From Alphaproteobacteria bacterium (GTDB lineage Bacteria; Pseudomonadota; Alphaproteobacteria; Micavibrionales; Micavibrionaceae), in contig JASMHE010000001.1 in assembly GCA_030750865.1 (NCBI GenBank), positions 62,001 through 126,000 on the forward strand: DNA of 64,000 nucleotides, in the 5' to 3' direction. The notes under the pieces are model-generated. The model made no database searches and was not told the origin of the DNA. It was given only the letters and a program-made list of their open reading frames with translations. This document shows, piece by piece, positions 9,221 to 17,201 of the stretch (positions within the stretch are counted from its first letter, which is position 1; each line of letters starts with the position of its first letter). The translations under genes were made by a program, and so were the position numbers.

Positions 9221-10465
9221 ATGCCGCGTTCTCTCTTCCCTTTCTGTGCCGATATTGCCTTTACCCCACTCAAACATGTGTCACTTTGCTTGCTTGTTTT
9301 GCTGTGTGCGGCATGTGGTCATGTCAGCGAAGATGTTGATGAACAGCCGCTTGTGTTGAAAAAGGCCTCTTTCGGACAATTACCGGACTGGGACAAAGAC
9401 AATCATCAAGCCTTTTTGGCCGCGCTGGAAAAATCATGTGACCGCATTGTCAAAAAACCCGCCACCGCATCACTTGGGGCTGACGGCTTTGCCGGCACAT
9501 ATGGCGACTGGCAACCGGTATGCCGTCTTGTGAATGACGGGCAGGTTACAGATGCCAAAGCCTTTGTCGAAATGCATTTCACACCGTGGAAAGCCGCCGC
9601 TGCAGGGGCAGGCGACACAGGCCTGTTTACCGGATATTACGAACCGTCACTGCGCGGCGCGCATATTAAAACAGGCCCATATCAATATCCACTGCGGGCT
9701 TTGCCAGATGATCTGGTGATGGTTGATCTCGGCCAGTTCCGCGATGATTTGAAAGGCCGCCGTATTGCCGGCCGCGTCAATGGCAGCCGCCTGCGCCCCT
9801 ACGAAGATCGCGCCGCCATTACGGCCGGGGGCTTGCCCGCCGCACAGGACAACCCGATCGTCTGGGTCGATAGTCCCGTTGATGCCTTTTTCCTGCATAT
9901 TCAGGGGTCCGGCCGCGTTCTTTTGCCGGACGGCAGTGATCTGCGTGTCGGGTATGCCGGTCAGAACGGTCACCCTTACTATGCCATCGGACGCGAGCTA
10001 ATCGCGCGCGGCCATCTTGAACAGGACGAGGTGTCATTGCAAACAATCCGCGCCTGGCTCGAAGCAAACCCCGATCAAGCCAATGACATCATGTTTACAA
10101 ACCGCTCATATGTCTTTTTCCGCGAACTGGACACAGGCGGGCCGCTCGGCGGGGAAGGGGTGATCTTAACCCCCGAACGCTCACTGGCTGTTGACCGCTC
10201 CAAAATTCCATACGGCATTCCGCTGTGGGTTGATATCAAACCGCCAACCGAAAACGAAGCGCCGCTGCGCCGTTTGATGGTTGCGCAGGATACGGGCGGC
10301 GCTATTCGCGGCGCGGTGCGCGGTGATGTATTCTGGGGCTATGGCGATCGCGCCGAATATATGGCCGGACACATGAAATCCGAAGGGCGTTACTGGCTGT
10401 TATTGCCAAAAGCGGTGGACCCGCATCTCGCGAGCAGCGGCGACACAAAGATTGCCGCCCGTTAA
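9221..10465 (+). CDS. mltA: Membrane-bound lytic murein transglycosylase A (lipoprotein)
   Basis: Outer-membrane lipoprotein that cleaves peptidoglycan between MurNAc and GlcNAc to 1,6-anhydro products. The lipobox L-C-A-A-C lies about 32 residues after the chosen start. MltA-domain motifs include GLFTGYYEPSLRG, FFLHIQGSGRV and MFTNRSYVFF. The 3D domain has AQDTGGAIRG and GDVFWG, whose Asp corresponds to the catalytic Asp of E. coli MltA. ATG 9221 is preferred because an AGGA sits 8 bases upstream; ATG 9191 and 9215 are in frame. Confidence 0.93.
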   Translation: MPRSLFPFCADIAFTPLKHVSLCLLVLLCAACGHVSEDVDEQPLVLKKASFGQLPDWDKDNHQAFLAALEKSCDRIVKKPATASLGADGFAGTYGDWQPVCRLVNDGQVTDAKAFVEMHFTPWKAAAAGAGDTGLFTGYYEPSLRGAHIKTGPYQYPLRALPDDLVMVDLGQFRDDLKGRRIAGRVNGSRLRPYEDRAAITAGGLPAAQDNPIVWVDSPVDAFFLHIQGSGRVLLPDGSDLRVGYAGQNGHPYYAIGRELIARGHLEQDEVSLQTIRAWLEANPDQANDIMFTNRSYVFFRELDTGGPLGGEGVILTPERSLAVDRSKIPYGIPLWVDIKPPTENEAPLRRLMVAQDTGGAIRGAVRGDVFWGYGDRAEYMAGHMKSEGRYWLLLPKAVDPHLASSGDTKIAAR

Positions 10466-10910
10466 CGCGCCCGTCATTCCACATTCCATCTGTAACACCG
10501 GCCGCCATCACCACCGATCCTCCTTTTCGGCCTTCATCCCCGGTCTTCATCCTCGGCCCTTATCTTCAGTCCTTATCTTCAGCCTTCACGCCAGAGAACA
10601 GCGGCTGAAACCCGTTCGACGCATCCAAACACTCTGCCGCCCCATGCCCCCATGAAAAACGCCTTATAAAAAGCGCCCTATAATGAGACGACCATAAAGA
10701 GGCGACAGGGACAGATCGCAACACGGCCCCATATATTAATCATGTATCAATCCGGTAACACGCCACCGCCGATTATAAACGTCGCCCCGCTCATGCCTCC
10801 CCTATCCATCCTTGCCGCACGCCGCTATACCGGCCATGACACCCGCAACATCCCGCGCGGCCATGAAAACACCCGTCCATAGCCATACTCCATAGCCATA
10901 CCGCGCATAA
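10466..10910. other. Gene-free stretch after mltA
   Basis: No convincing gene. The plus strand is strikingly C-rich and G-poor (29 C against 9 G in bases 10501-10560). It contains the five-unit 13-bp array listed separately. Small ORFs here have compositions dictated by the repeats and I do not support them. Confidence 0.6.
10528..10592. repeat. Degenerate 13-bp tandem array, five units
   Basis: Five head-to-tail 13-mers beginning C-G-G or C-A-G and centred on CTTCAT/CTTATC: 10528-10540, 10541-10553, 10554-10566, 10567-10579 and 10580-10592. Neighbouring units differ at a few positions only. No function can be read from it. Confidence 0.8.
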
Positions 10911-10938
10911 AAAAGCCGCGATATACGCGGCTTTTCAA
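10911..10938 (-). terminator. Intrinsic terminator of the acidic membrane protein gene
   Basis: Perfect 10-bp stem AAAAGCCGCG (10911-10920) and CGCGGCTTTT (10926-10935) with loop ATATA. Read on the minus strand, the stem runs into six consecutive T residues. It lies about 30 bases past the stop of the minus-strand gene that ends at 10969. Confidence 0.85.
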
Positions 10939-10968
10939 AATCTTTGATAGAAACGAATAAACGAAGAT

Positions 10969-11328
10969 TTACTCTTCTGTTTGTTCCTCATCAGCAGGTG
11001 TCGCTGGTGTATCTTCTTCGTCCTCTGATGTGTCTTCATCCGTCACGGATACAGGTGTCTGCTCATCTTCCGTGTCAGCTGCGTCATCGCCACCTGCGGC
11101 AGGTGCGATACCGGCCAGTTCTTCAACATTAATACCGGCCAGAACACTATTGATTTCGTCTTGTGTCGGTGTTTGTTTCTTTTCTTTTTTAGCCGTCACA
11201 GTCGTACCAAATTGTTTCACGTCCTTTTCCCAGGATTCAGGTGTTTTTGTTGACTGGCCGTTATGCAGCAATGTGCCAACGAACAACAATGTCAAAACAC
11301 TCATCACAACAACTTCAAACTTTTTCAT
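10969..11328 (-). CDS. Small acidic membrane-anchored protein, unknown function
   Basis: 119 residues. Residues 5-22 form one hydrophobic segment (FEVVVMSVLTLLFVGTLL), which could be a membrane anchor or an uncleaved signal. The second half is extremely rich in Asp, Glu, Thr and Pro and probably disordered. Ordered residues lie between (about 45-75, TQDEINSVLAGINVEELAGI). An AAGAG stands upstream of the ATG and a terminator follows, which supports a real gene. I do not recognise the family. Confidence 0.65.
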   Translation of the reverse strand: MKKFEVVVMSVLTLLFVGTLLHNGQSTKTPESWEKDVKQFGTTVTAKKEKKQTPTQDEINSVLAGINVEELAGIAPAAGGDDAADTEDEQTPVSVTDEDTSEDEEDTPATPADEEQTEE

Positions 11329-11461
11329 TTTCGCACTCTTATATGTTTGTCGGTTTTATTTTTGTTTTGCAGCTTTTTACTTGTCATAAAAATTATGGTG
11401 TTTTTATAACAAGATTCGTCTTCGAATAAAATAAAAATCTATAACTGATTGATATTCAATA

Positions 11462-11593
11462 TTATTCTGCGGCGCCTTCAATGGCTTCGCCTGCTTTTTG
11501 AATATCACGACCAGCGCCTTCCATTGTTTCACATGCACTCAAAGAGGCGACTAACAACAGAACCGTTACACACCGAAAAATAACTGATTTCAT
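11462..11593 (-). CDS. Entericidin-like small lipoprotein
   Basis: A 43-residue peptide: a basic start, a hydrophobic stretch VTVLLLVASL, the lipobox L-S-A-C (Cys21), then ETMEGAGRDIQKAGEAIEGA. The part after the cysteine closely matches the entericidin A/B pattern (C-N-T-x3-G-x-G-x-DI-x3-G-x-AIE). Entericidins are tiny membrane lipoproteins linked to stress or programmed lysis; the role here is inferred from family only. The mature part is a short amphipathic helix. Confidence 0.85.
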   Translation of the reverse strand: MKSVIFRCVTVLLLVASLSACETMEGAGRDIQKAGEAIEGAAE

Positions 11594-11897
11594 AGGATTA
11601 TCCCCGTTTCACTTTATGTTTCAAATCACACTTACATAGCTGTTACACAGCTGTGATGCACATATTATGGGCCGCGCCTCACATGCTTCGAAGAAAATTA
11701 CAGAATGTCCGGCAAAGATACAACAGAAATTATTGTTTTATTGACCGGCGACGGATCACCGCGCACAAACCGGCACAAAATGACACACCGCAGCGGCACA
11801 AAGAAAAAGACGACCAACATCGTTGATCGCCTTTTCCCGGTTTACAAACCTGACAGGAATGATACGGCCAGCGCCGCACCATCCTAAATCTTATACA
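11594..11897. other. Intergenic region upstream of the entericidin gene
   Basis: Contains a 10-bp perfect palindrome CACAGCTGTG at 11646-11655, about 55 bases upstream of the entericidin start, with a second AGCTGT copy beside it; it may be an operator. A 60-codon plus-strand ORF (11705-11887) has no ribosome binding site and no recognisable features, so I do not call it. Confidence 0.45.
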
Positions 11898-13004
11898 TCA
11901 TACATCAGACCAGTTTTCACGCATTTCCCCATGCGGGAAAATCTTTTGCGCCAGATCACGGTTGCGGAACGGCACGTCATTTACGCGCGTCACTTTCAGA
12001 TCGTAAATAATCTGGAACAAATGCGCCTGATTGATCGGATCATTCAATCCGGCAAAATAAGGATCGCGGCGAATGCGGCCGCCCAAGCCTTCCAGATAAA
12101 TCACGCCGCCCGGCAAACGGGACAAATCCTCGATCCGGTCTTTGGTCAGAACAGAATCCCCGAACGGGCTTTCACCATCGCGGGATAAAATCAGATCATC
12201 CAGCATTTCCAGTGTTTCGTGGTCACACGCATCAACACGCTGGTCGTCTTCATGCCAGACACGAAATGCCTGTGCCAGCGCACGCCCGTCAAATAATGCG
12301 CGCGGATCGCGTTCCAGATAATGTGAAAAGGCCAGCGCCATATCGCCTTCTTCGGTGCCGATAATGTGACGCCAAATGTCGGAAAATCCTTCGCCGCGCA
12401 ATTCCCATGCAACCAGAACGGCGAATGTGTCACAATCGGCCGCGCGCACGCGTTCCAACAGCAATACTTCTTCCGCGCCAAACTCCAGCGCCGTGGCGGC
12501 AAAACGGTTTTCATGCCACAAATCGCGCATGGCCCGTACCATATTCAACAGCAAATCATTGCGGAAAAAGGCCGAATGCCCCAGCGATGTTGCCGTCATT
12601 GCATAATTATCAAGTGTAATAATGTGATTGTCCGTATCGATGTGATAGCCGTTATTGTGCAGACTTTCAGTGACAATCGCCCAATCTTCTTTCAAAATGG
12701 CTTTTGCAATCAAACGTGCTGATGGTGATTTACCAAGCACAGCCGCAACCCATGCAAAAACATCTTCATCTGTACGAAAATCAAATGGCTGCGTATTAAT
12801 CTGTTCGACGCTGATATCATCATCGCCATCAAACATTGCTGTCAAAAGCAGGGCATCATCCGCATCGGCGCGATGGTCTGCCAGCGATTCCGTCAGATCG
12901 AAATAGGATTTTGTATCAGCGGCGCTGTCCGCACCGGTTGCAACCCCGCGACGGGCCTGCAACGCTTTGTCTGATATTGTCCGTGACTTCCAGCCTGATT
13001 TCAT
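11898..13004 (-). CDS. DUF6782-like protein with degenerate metallopeptidase motif (paralogue 2 of pair)
   Basis: 368 residues. The centre reads RNDLLLNMVRAMRDLWHEN, then LLLERVRAADCDTFAVLVAWELRG. This layout recalls the DUF6782 putative metallopeptidase family, where a His-Glu-x2-His helix is followed by an R-x-EAD-A region and AWEL. The zinc helix here reads VRAMRDLW, so the metal ligands are absent. The start was set at 13004 because GGAGGT lies a few bases upstream and the preceding gene stops at 13021; an in-frame extension to 13265 would overlap that gene. Family name is from memory; the degenerate motif is seen directly. Confidence 0.7.
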   Translation of the reverse strand: MKSGWKSRTISDKALQARRGVATGADSAADTKSYFDLTESLADHRADADDALLLTAMFDGDDDISVEQINTQPFDFRTDEDVFAWVAAVLGKSPSARLIAKAILKEDWAIVTESLHNNGYHIDTDNHIITLDNYAMTATSLGHSAFFRNDLLLNMVRAMRDLWHENRFAATALEFGAEEVLLLERVRAADCDTFAVLVAWELRGEGFSDIWRHIIGTEEGDMALAFSHYLERDPRALFDGRALAQAFRVWHEDDQRVDACDHETLEMLDDLILSRDGESPFGDSVLTKDRIEDLSRLPGGVIYLEGLGGRIRRDPYFAGLNDPINQAHLFQIIYDLKVTRVNDVPFRNRDLAQKIFPHGEMRENWSDV

Positions 13005-13020
13005 CGTGTGACCTCCGGCA

Positions 13021-14310
13021 CTATCGCTGTTCTGAAACGCGGATTGCGCTTCTGAACTCTTGGAATGAGATAATATCGGCTTTGCGCTTTTTCCCGTTTT
13101 CGGACGGTTTTGACCCAAATTTTCTGTGAATTGATTTATGGTCGGCGTTTTGTCCGCTTTGCGGAAGCTGAATGACTTCTGATGTTTGTTCATGATTGCT
13201 AAACTTGCTTTTATTTGTGTTGATATTCTGGGCAGATTGATCCCCGCCCTTGTTGATATCTTCACGACCTTGCAAGTTGCGTTCCGCTTCGCTGAATGTG
13301 CGCTCGAATTTGATAAACCATAGGAAATTCGCGTTAGAGCGGTCCCTTACATCGGTAAAAACACTGTCGGCCATGATGGTCGATAAGTAAGGCGACAGGT
13401 AATTTTTGCCGTAAGGCATGCTGCCGAGTGCCTGAACAACATCGGATGCCACCTGACGTGATGTGTCTTCATCTTGGAACGAGAATGTATTCTGATGTGA
13501 AAGCATCGCCTGAATTAATGTGCGATCTTCTTGCTGACAACGGTTTGACAGGAACCATGCCTCGAAAGACGAGCTCATTGCATTGCCGTTATCCAGATTT
13601 CTGAAATCTGTGTGGGCATCGCGTGCCATTGCACGGGCCACATCCGACATAGAAGAATCTTCCAGACGAATCCAGACAGATTTATGCCCGGCCAGCTGTA
13701 ATTCCCAGCCAATCCGTACCGTCATCACAGCCAGATCGGCAATTTGTGCACGGTTCACCAAAATAGCGTGATCCGGATGGAATTTCAGCGGATCAATCAA
13801 CGCCCCTTCGCGGTGTTGCCAGACACGTCTTAATTCACGCGCTGTCAATAAAAGCTGGTCTTCGGCCGGCATATCCGGACGCACGAAAATTGTGTTTGCA
13901 CGGCGATCATAAACGCTGTCTTTAATCTGTTTGCTGAAAACAAGTGCCGTATCATGTGCTTCGGCGATATCCAGAAATGCGCCGGCCAAACGGCTTTTAC
14001 GCAGCGCCTCTGTCAGTTCTTCGATTTTTGTATAAGATCCCGCATGTGAAATCTGATTGCCGTGCGGCAATAATGCCGTAAACATATCAAAGGCAAATTC
14101 TTCCGTGCAATCATCTGTTTCAACAATATCTGCTTCTGCGCCGGATTGGTCGGCCGCAAGCAATGTAAATTCCGTACCTTCTTCTTCGAACTCTTCTTCA
14201 TAGTCCATATAGAATAATGGCTGGTCGCTGATAATCGTACAGATCACCGGCTGGTAATTGTTGATCGCGTAAGCCATGCGACATGAAGGTGTTAAAGTTG
14301 GTGTATCCAT
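13021..14310 (-). CDS. DUF6782-like protein with degenerate metallopeptidase motif (paralogue 1 of pair)
   Basis: 429 residues, first gene of a two-gene operon; the downstream paralogue begins 16 bases after its stop. The core EDQLLLTARELRRVWQHREG, then ILVNRAQIADLAVMTVRIGWEL, aligns with the neighbour and with the DUF6782 pattern. HExxH is replaced by RELRR, keeping one Glu. The N-terminus is acidic (FYMDYEEEFEEEG) and the last 100 residues are polar and probably disordered. GGGGAA precedes the ATG. Probably not an active protease. Function unknown. Confidence 0.7.
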   Translation of the reverse strand: MDTPTLTPSCRMAYAINNYQPVICTIISDQPLFYMDYEEEFEEEGTEFTLLAADQSGAEADIVETDDCTEEFAFDMFTALLPHGNQISHAGSYTKIEELTEALRKSRLAGAFLDIAEAHDTALVFSKQIKDSVYDRRANTIFVRPDMPAEDQLLLTARELRRVWQHREGALIDPLKFHPDHAILVNRAQIADLAVMTVRIGWELQLAGHKSVWIRLEDSSMSDVARAMARDAHTDFRNLDNGNAMSSSFEAWFLSNRCQQEDRTLIQAMLSHQNTFSFQDEDTSRQVASDVVQALGSMPYGKNYLSPYLSTIMADSVFTDVRDRSNANFLWFIKFERTFSEAERNLQGREDINKGGDQSAQNINTNKSKFSNHEQTSEVIQLPQSGQNADHKSIHRKFGSKPSENGKKRKADIISFQEFRSAIRVSEQR

Positions 14311-14769
14311 TTTTATTCCCCAAATTTCGTTTGTGCTGACTGAACCTTATTTTTAAACCCCGCAAATAAGGTTTTTGTCAGGCCGAAAAAACGTGGATAT
14401 GCCCTTTCGACAATTACCATTATGACGGCAGAGTATTAACGCTTTGCTACCAAAAGATTGCTTTTTATCCTTTTTTTGAAGAAAGTTCGGAAATGGCAGT
14501 TTTCTGCGGTTATTTGTAAAAAAAGCCTTAAGAAAATCTGAACAGAAAATGAAGATTTGGAGAGTGTTAAACACCCCTTAAAACGTTATGAAAAAAGATC
14601 GCAAAATGATCCCTGACTTATGGGAATAGAACGCCGAAAAATGGAAATAAAAATGAAATTTTTTTAGCGGTGGTTCGCAAGGCGGTATTATTCGCCGGAT
14701 TTCGGCCGCCGTTTTCAAAGCTGTTTTTTTTAAAGGTGTTTGTGTTTTCTTTTTCTTTTATTGGCTTTT
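14311..14769. other. Gene-free AT-rich stretch
   Basis: No credible gene. It holds a hairpin close to the start of the minus-strand operon (listed separately) and T- and A-rich runs around 14650-14770. The promoter of the paralogue pair is expected here, but no clear -35/-10 pair was found. Confidence 0.5.
14343..14373. promoter_or_regulatory. Perfect 10-bp inverted repeat upstream of the paralogue operon
   Basis: AACCTTATTT (14343-14352) and AAATAAGGTT (14364-14373) around an 11-base loop. It lies 33-63 bases upstream of the minus-strand ATG at 14310. It may be an operator, a 5'-UTR hairpin, or a weak plus-strand terminator, since a short T-run follows. Confidence 0.5.
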
Positions 14770-15396
14770 TTATTGGCCGAGCAAATCATCCATGACCGGA
14801 ATTTTTTCAATCAACAGCTCTTCGTTTTGCATCATGACCTGACCGGTTTTATCAACCTGTATATCGGCGCTGAATAATGACCCGCGATAAGCAAAACAAG
14901 CCGCCAGTGTAAAACCGCCATCTTTTTCGTCTGTCACCCGCAACGGTTCCAGCATATCGCCCAGCGCTTTGCGGCCCGCGGGCGTGGGATCATCTTTCCA
15001 TTTCATGTCATCGGACGATTCAACAATGATAAAACTGCCCTTTGCCCCTTTGACATACTGGAAAAAGAAACGGACATAAGCCGATACATTATGAACATCA
15101 ATATCAATCGGCAGCCGTTCGTTTAAAGCGTAAATCGGCGCGCTGGTCCAATCAAGAACGACAACATCTTTTTTCTTTTCGCTGAATAATACAATGCGCG
15201 TCACATACGGCACTTGTTCACGGTCTGTAATTTCCAGCAATTTATAGCCGGGGTAAAAAGACGGCTCATACGATAAAACCGTTGTTGTGTCGGCATTAAA
15301 ATCCTGCCCGTCCAGATGCGGATTGGCATGATCCAGTAAATCGCGTTTGCGTTTGCCTTCTGTTTTTTTGAATGCTTCTTTTGAAATTAAAGCCAT
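14770..15396 (-). CDS. Conserved-looking protein of unknown function next to the proposed origin
   Basis: 208 residues, no signal peptide or membrane segment. It begins ALISKEAFKKTEGKRKRDLL and alternates hydrophobic and charged stretches as in a soluble alpha/beta protein (VTRIVLFSEKKKDVVVLDWT, AYVRFFFQYVKGAKGSFIIV). It is the gene immediately left of the proposed oriC and reads away from it. I do not recognise the family; coding is supported by length and by composition typical of a folded protein. Confidence 0.65.
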   Translation of the reverse strand: MALISKEAFKKTEGKRKRDLLDHANPHLDGQDFNADTTTVLSYEPSFYPGYKLLEITDREQVPYVTRIVLFSEKKKDVVVLDWTSAPIYALNERLPIDIDVHNVSAYVRFFFQYVKGAKGSFIIVESSDDMKWKDDPTPAGRKALGDMLEPLRVTDEKDGGFTLAACFAYRGSLFSADIQVDKTGQVMMQNEELLIEKIPVMDDLLGQ

Positions 15397-16113
15397 GATT
15401 ATTCCTGTAACCGCTTCTATTTCCTACTTTTTAGCATATTTTGATGTGAAAGACAGCCCTAAATGGCAAAGACCGCATCACGCCGCGCCCACATAACCGA
15501 TCACAAAATACAAAGACGATAAAAAGATTTGAAGACCTGATAGCGGCATTTATCATGGAGCAATATATAAAAACATATCAGAACGGGCCGAATCGATTCG
15601 CATTATGCACCGTTTTTATACGAAAAAAGATCACCACAGCATGTGTGTATCCATGTGCGTAACTCTTGGTGAAAATATGGGGTAAGTGCCAAAGTCGAGT
15701 TATACAGATTCTGGTCTATTTTTTTAGACAGAGCTAATCCCTGTGTGTAACCGAAATACATTCTATACATATGGTTTTAGAACAAAGACGGGCGAATCGT
15801 GGGTTCATATTAGGTTTGGCAAAAATCGAATCTGTGAACGAATCTCTGTATAACTGTTAATCCCCGATTCCCACAGGACCAACTATCTACAAAAACCTTT
15901 TAAATAATTCTTTTTATTTTTATTGGGTGTGCTTAGATGGCGATCTTCGAATGATAGTCTGGCAATGAAAAAGGCTATTTCGAAATGGTAAAGAATTGGT
16001 TAAAACCGTGACAAAGACCTGCATGAAAATCCGTGCAGAACAGAAAACGGGAAATGTGTGAAAGCACAAGAAAACCAGATACGAGAAAATCAAACGTGAA
16101 ACGAGAGACGAAC
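15397..16113. other. oriC: Candidate origin of replication (oriC) upstream of hemE
   Basis: A 717-bp non-coding, AT-rich region. DnaA-box-like 9-mers differing by one base from TTATNCACA: TTATGCACC (15603-15611), TTATACAGA (15700-15708) and the same box inverted (15845-15853); a weaker one lies at 15644-15652. A very AT-rich tract (15892-15925) could be the unwinding element. TAAA-N7-TTAA at 15989-16003 is one base off a CtrA site. Caulobacter and Rickettsia place oriC next to hemE. Strand composition flips here. Inference from combined evidence; there is no perfect DnaA box. Confidence 0.65.
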
Positions 16114-17148
16114 ATGAAACCGATATTGGATGTTTTAAACGGTCACACACCTTCCGTGCCGCCGGTCTGGATGATGCGGCAAGCCGGTCGTTATCTGCCC
16201 GAATACATGGAACTACGCGGCAAAGCAGGCAGCTTTCTGGATCTGGTTTATAATCCGGATTTCGCGGCCGAAGTAACCATGCAACCCATCCGCCGTTTCG
16301 GAATGGATGCGGCAATCCTGTTTTCCGATATTCTGGTTATTCCCCAGGCGCTGGGACAGGGGCTTGCTTTCAAGGCGGGCGAAGGTCCGGTTTTGCCGCC
16401 TGTCCGTACATCCGAAGATTTTCAGGGATTTTATGATGTCGATATTCATAAAACGCTGTCACCGATTTACCAGACCATCAAAAATGTGCGCACGATGTTG
16501 CGTGATGAAGGCTACGATCAAACGGCGCTGATCGGGTTTGCCGGTGCGCCGTGGACAGTGGCGTGTTACATGGTCGAAGGACGCGGCAGCCGTGATTTTA
16601 TCAATACAAAACGCTGGGCTTACGCCGATCCAGACGGGTTTGATGCGTTGATCGATCTGGTCACACAGGCCACGGCCGATTATCTGATCGCGCAGGCCGA
16701 TGCAGGCGCCGAAGCGTTAAAGCTGTTTGACAGTTGGGCGGGTATTCTGGATGAAATGCTGTTTGAACGTTATGTGATTGGTCCTGCACAGAAGATTATG
16801 GCGGCGATCCGTGCCAAACATCCCGATATCCCGGTTATCGGTTTTCCGCGTGGCGGCGGGGTGATGTATCCGCGTTACGTGAGGCAAACAGGCGTCAGCG
16901 CCGTTGCGCTGGACCAGACATTGCCTGCGGACTGGGCGGCAGATCATGTACAAACGCTTTGTCCGGTGCAAGGCAATCTTGAACCGTTTTGTTTGCTGGC
17001 CGGTGGCACAGCGCTTGAAAAAGAAGTAAAACGTATTAAATCTGTGCTTGGCGAAGGGCCGTTTATTTTTAATCTCGGGCATGGCATACACAAGGAAACA
17101 CCGATCGCACATGTCGAAAAAATGTTGGACGTTCTGCGTGAAGATTAA
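16114..17148 (+). CDS. hemE: Uroporphyrinogen decarboxylase
   Basis: Decarboxylates uroporphyrinogen III to coproporphyrinogen III in heme synthesis. The signature P-x-WMMRQAGRYLPEY lies near the N-terminus and GFAGAPWTVACYMVEG in the middle. The start ATG 16114 gives 344 residues, the family norm; an in-frame ATG at 16033 would add 27 Lys/Arg-rich residues inside the proposed origin and is rejected. hemH follows 53 bases downstream, forming a heme operon next to oriC. Confidence 0.96.
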   Translation: MKPILDVLNGHTPSVPPVWMMRQAGRYLPEYMELRGKAGSFLDLVYNPDFAAEVTMQPIRRFGMDAAILFSDILVIPQALGQGLAFKAGEGPVLPPVRTSEDFQGFYDVDIHKTLSPIYQTIKNVRTMLRDEGYDQTALIGFAGAPWTVACYMVEGRGSRDFINTKRWAYADPDGFDALIDLVTQATADYLIAQADAGAEALKLFDSWAGILDEMLFERYVIGPAQKIMAAIRAKHPDIPVIGFPRGGGVMYPRYVRQTGVSAVALDQTLPADWAADHVQTLCPVQGNLEPFCLLAGGTALEKEVKRIKSVLGEGPFIFNLGHGIHKETPIAHVEKMLDVLRED

Positions 17149-17201
17149 ACAGCAAAACAAAAATATAACGAATTATCATTCATCAAGTGGAATTTATAAA
17201 A

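Noticed and set aside
10528-10592. CRISPR array
   Set aside because: Units are contiguous 13-mers with no spacers, far too short; no cas genes are present. The other tandem arrays fail in the same way.
11705-11887. 60-codon plus-strand ORF
   Set aside because: No Shine-Dalgarno, no hydrophobic core and no family resemblance.
13005-13265. In-frame N-terminal extension of the second paralogue, overlapping the first
   Set aside because: A strong GGAGGT site just before ATG 13004 and a 16-base gap after the upstream stop explain the gene without overlap. The extension is Lys/Ser-rich and unlike the rest.
16090-16106. Additional parS-like half site before hemE
   Set aside because: Only one half (ACGTGAAAC) matches; the palindrome is incomplete.
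16033-16113. Longer start for hemE at 16033
   Set aside because: It would add 27 Lys/Arg-rich residues with no family counterpart and extend into the AT-rich proposed origin; ATG 16114 gives the normal length.
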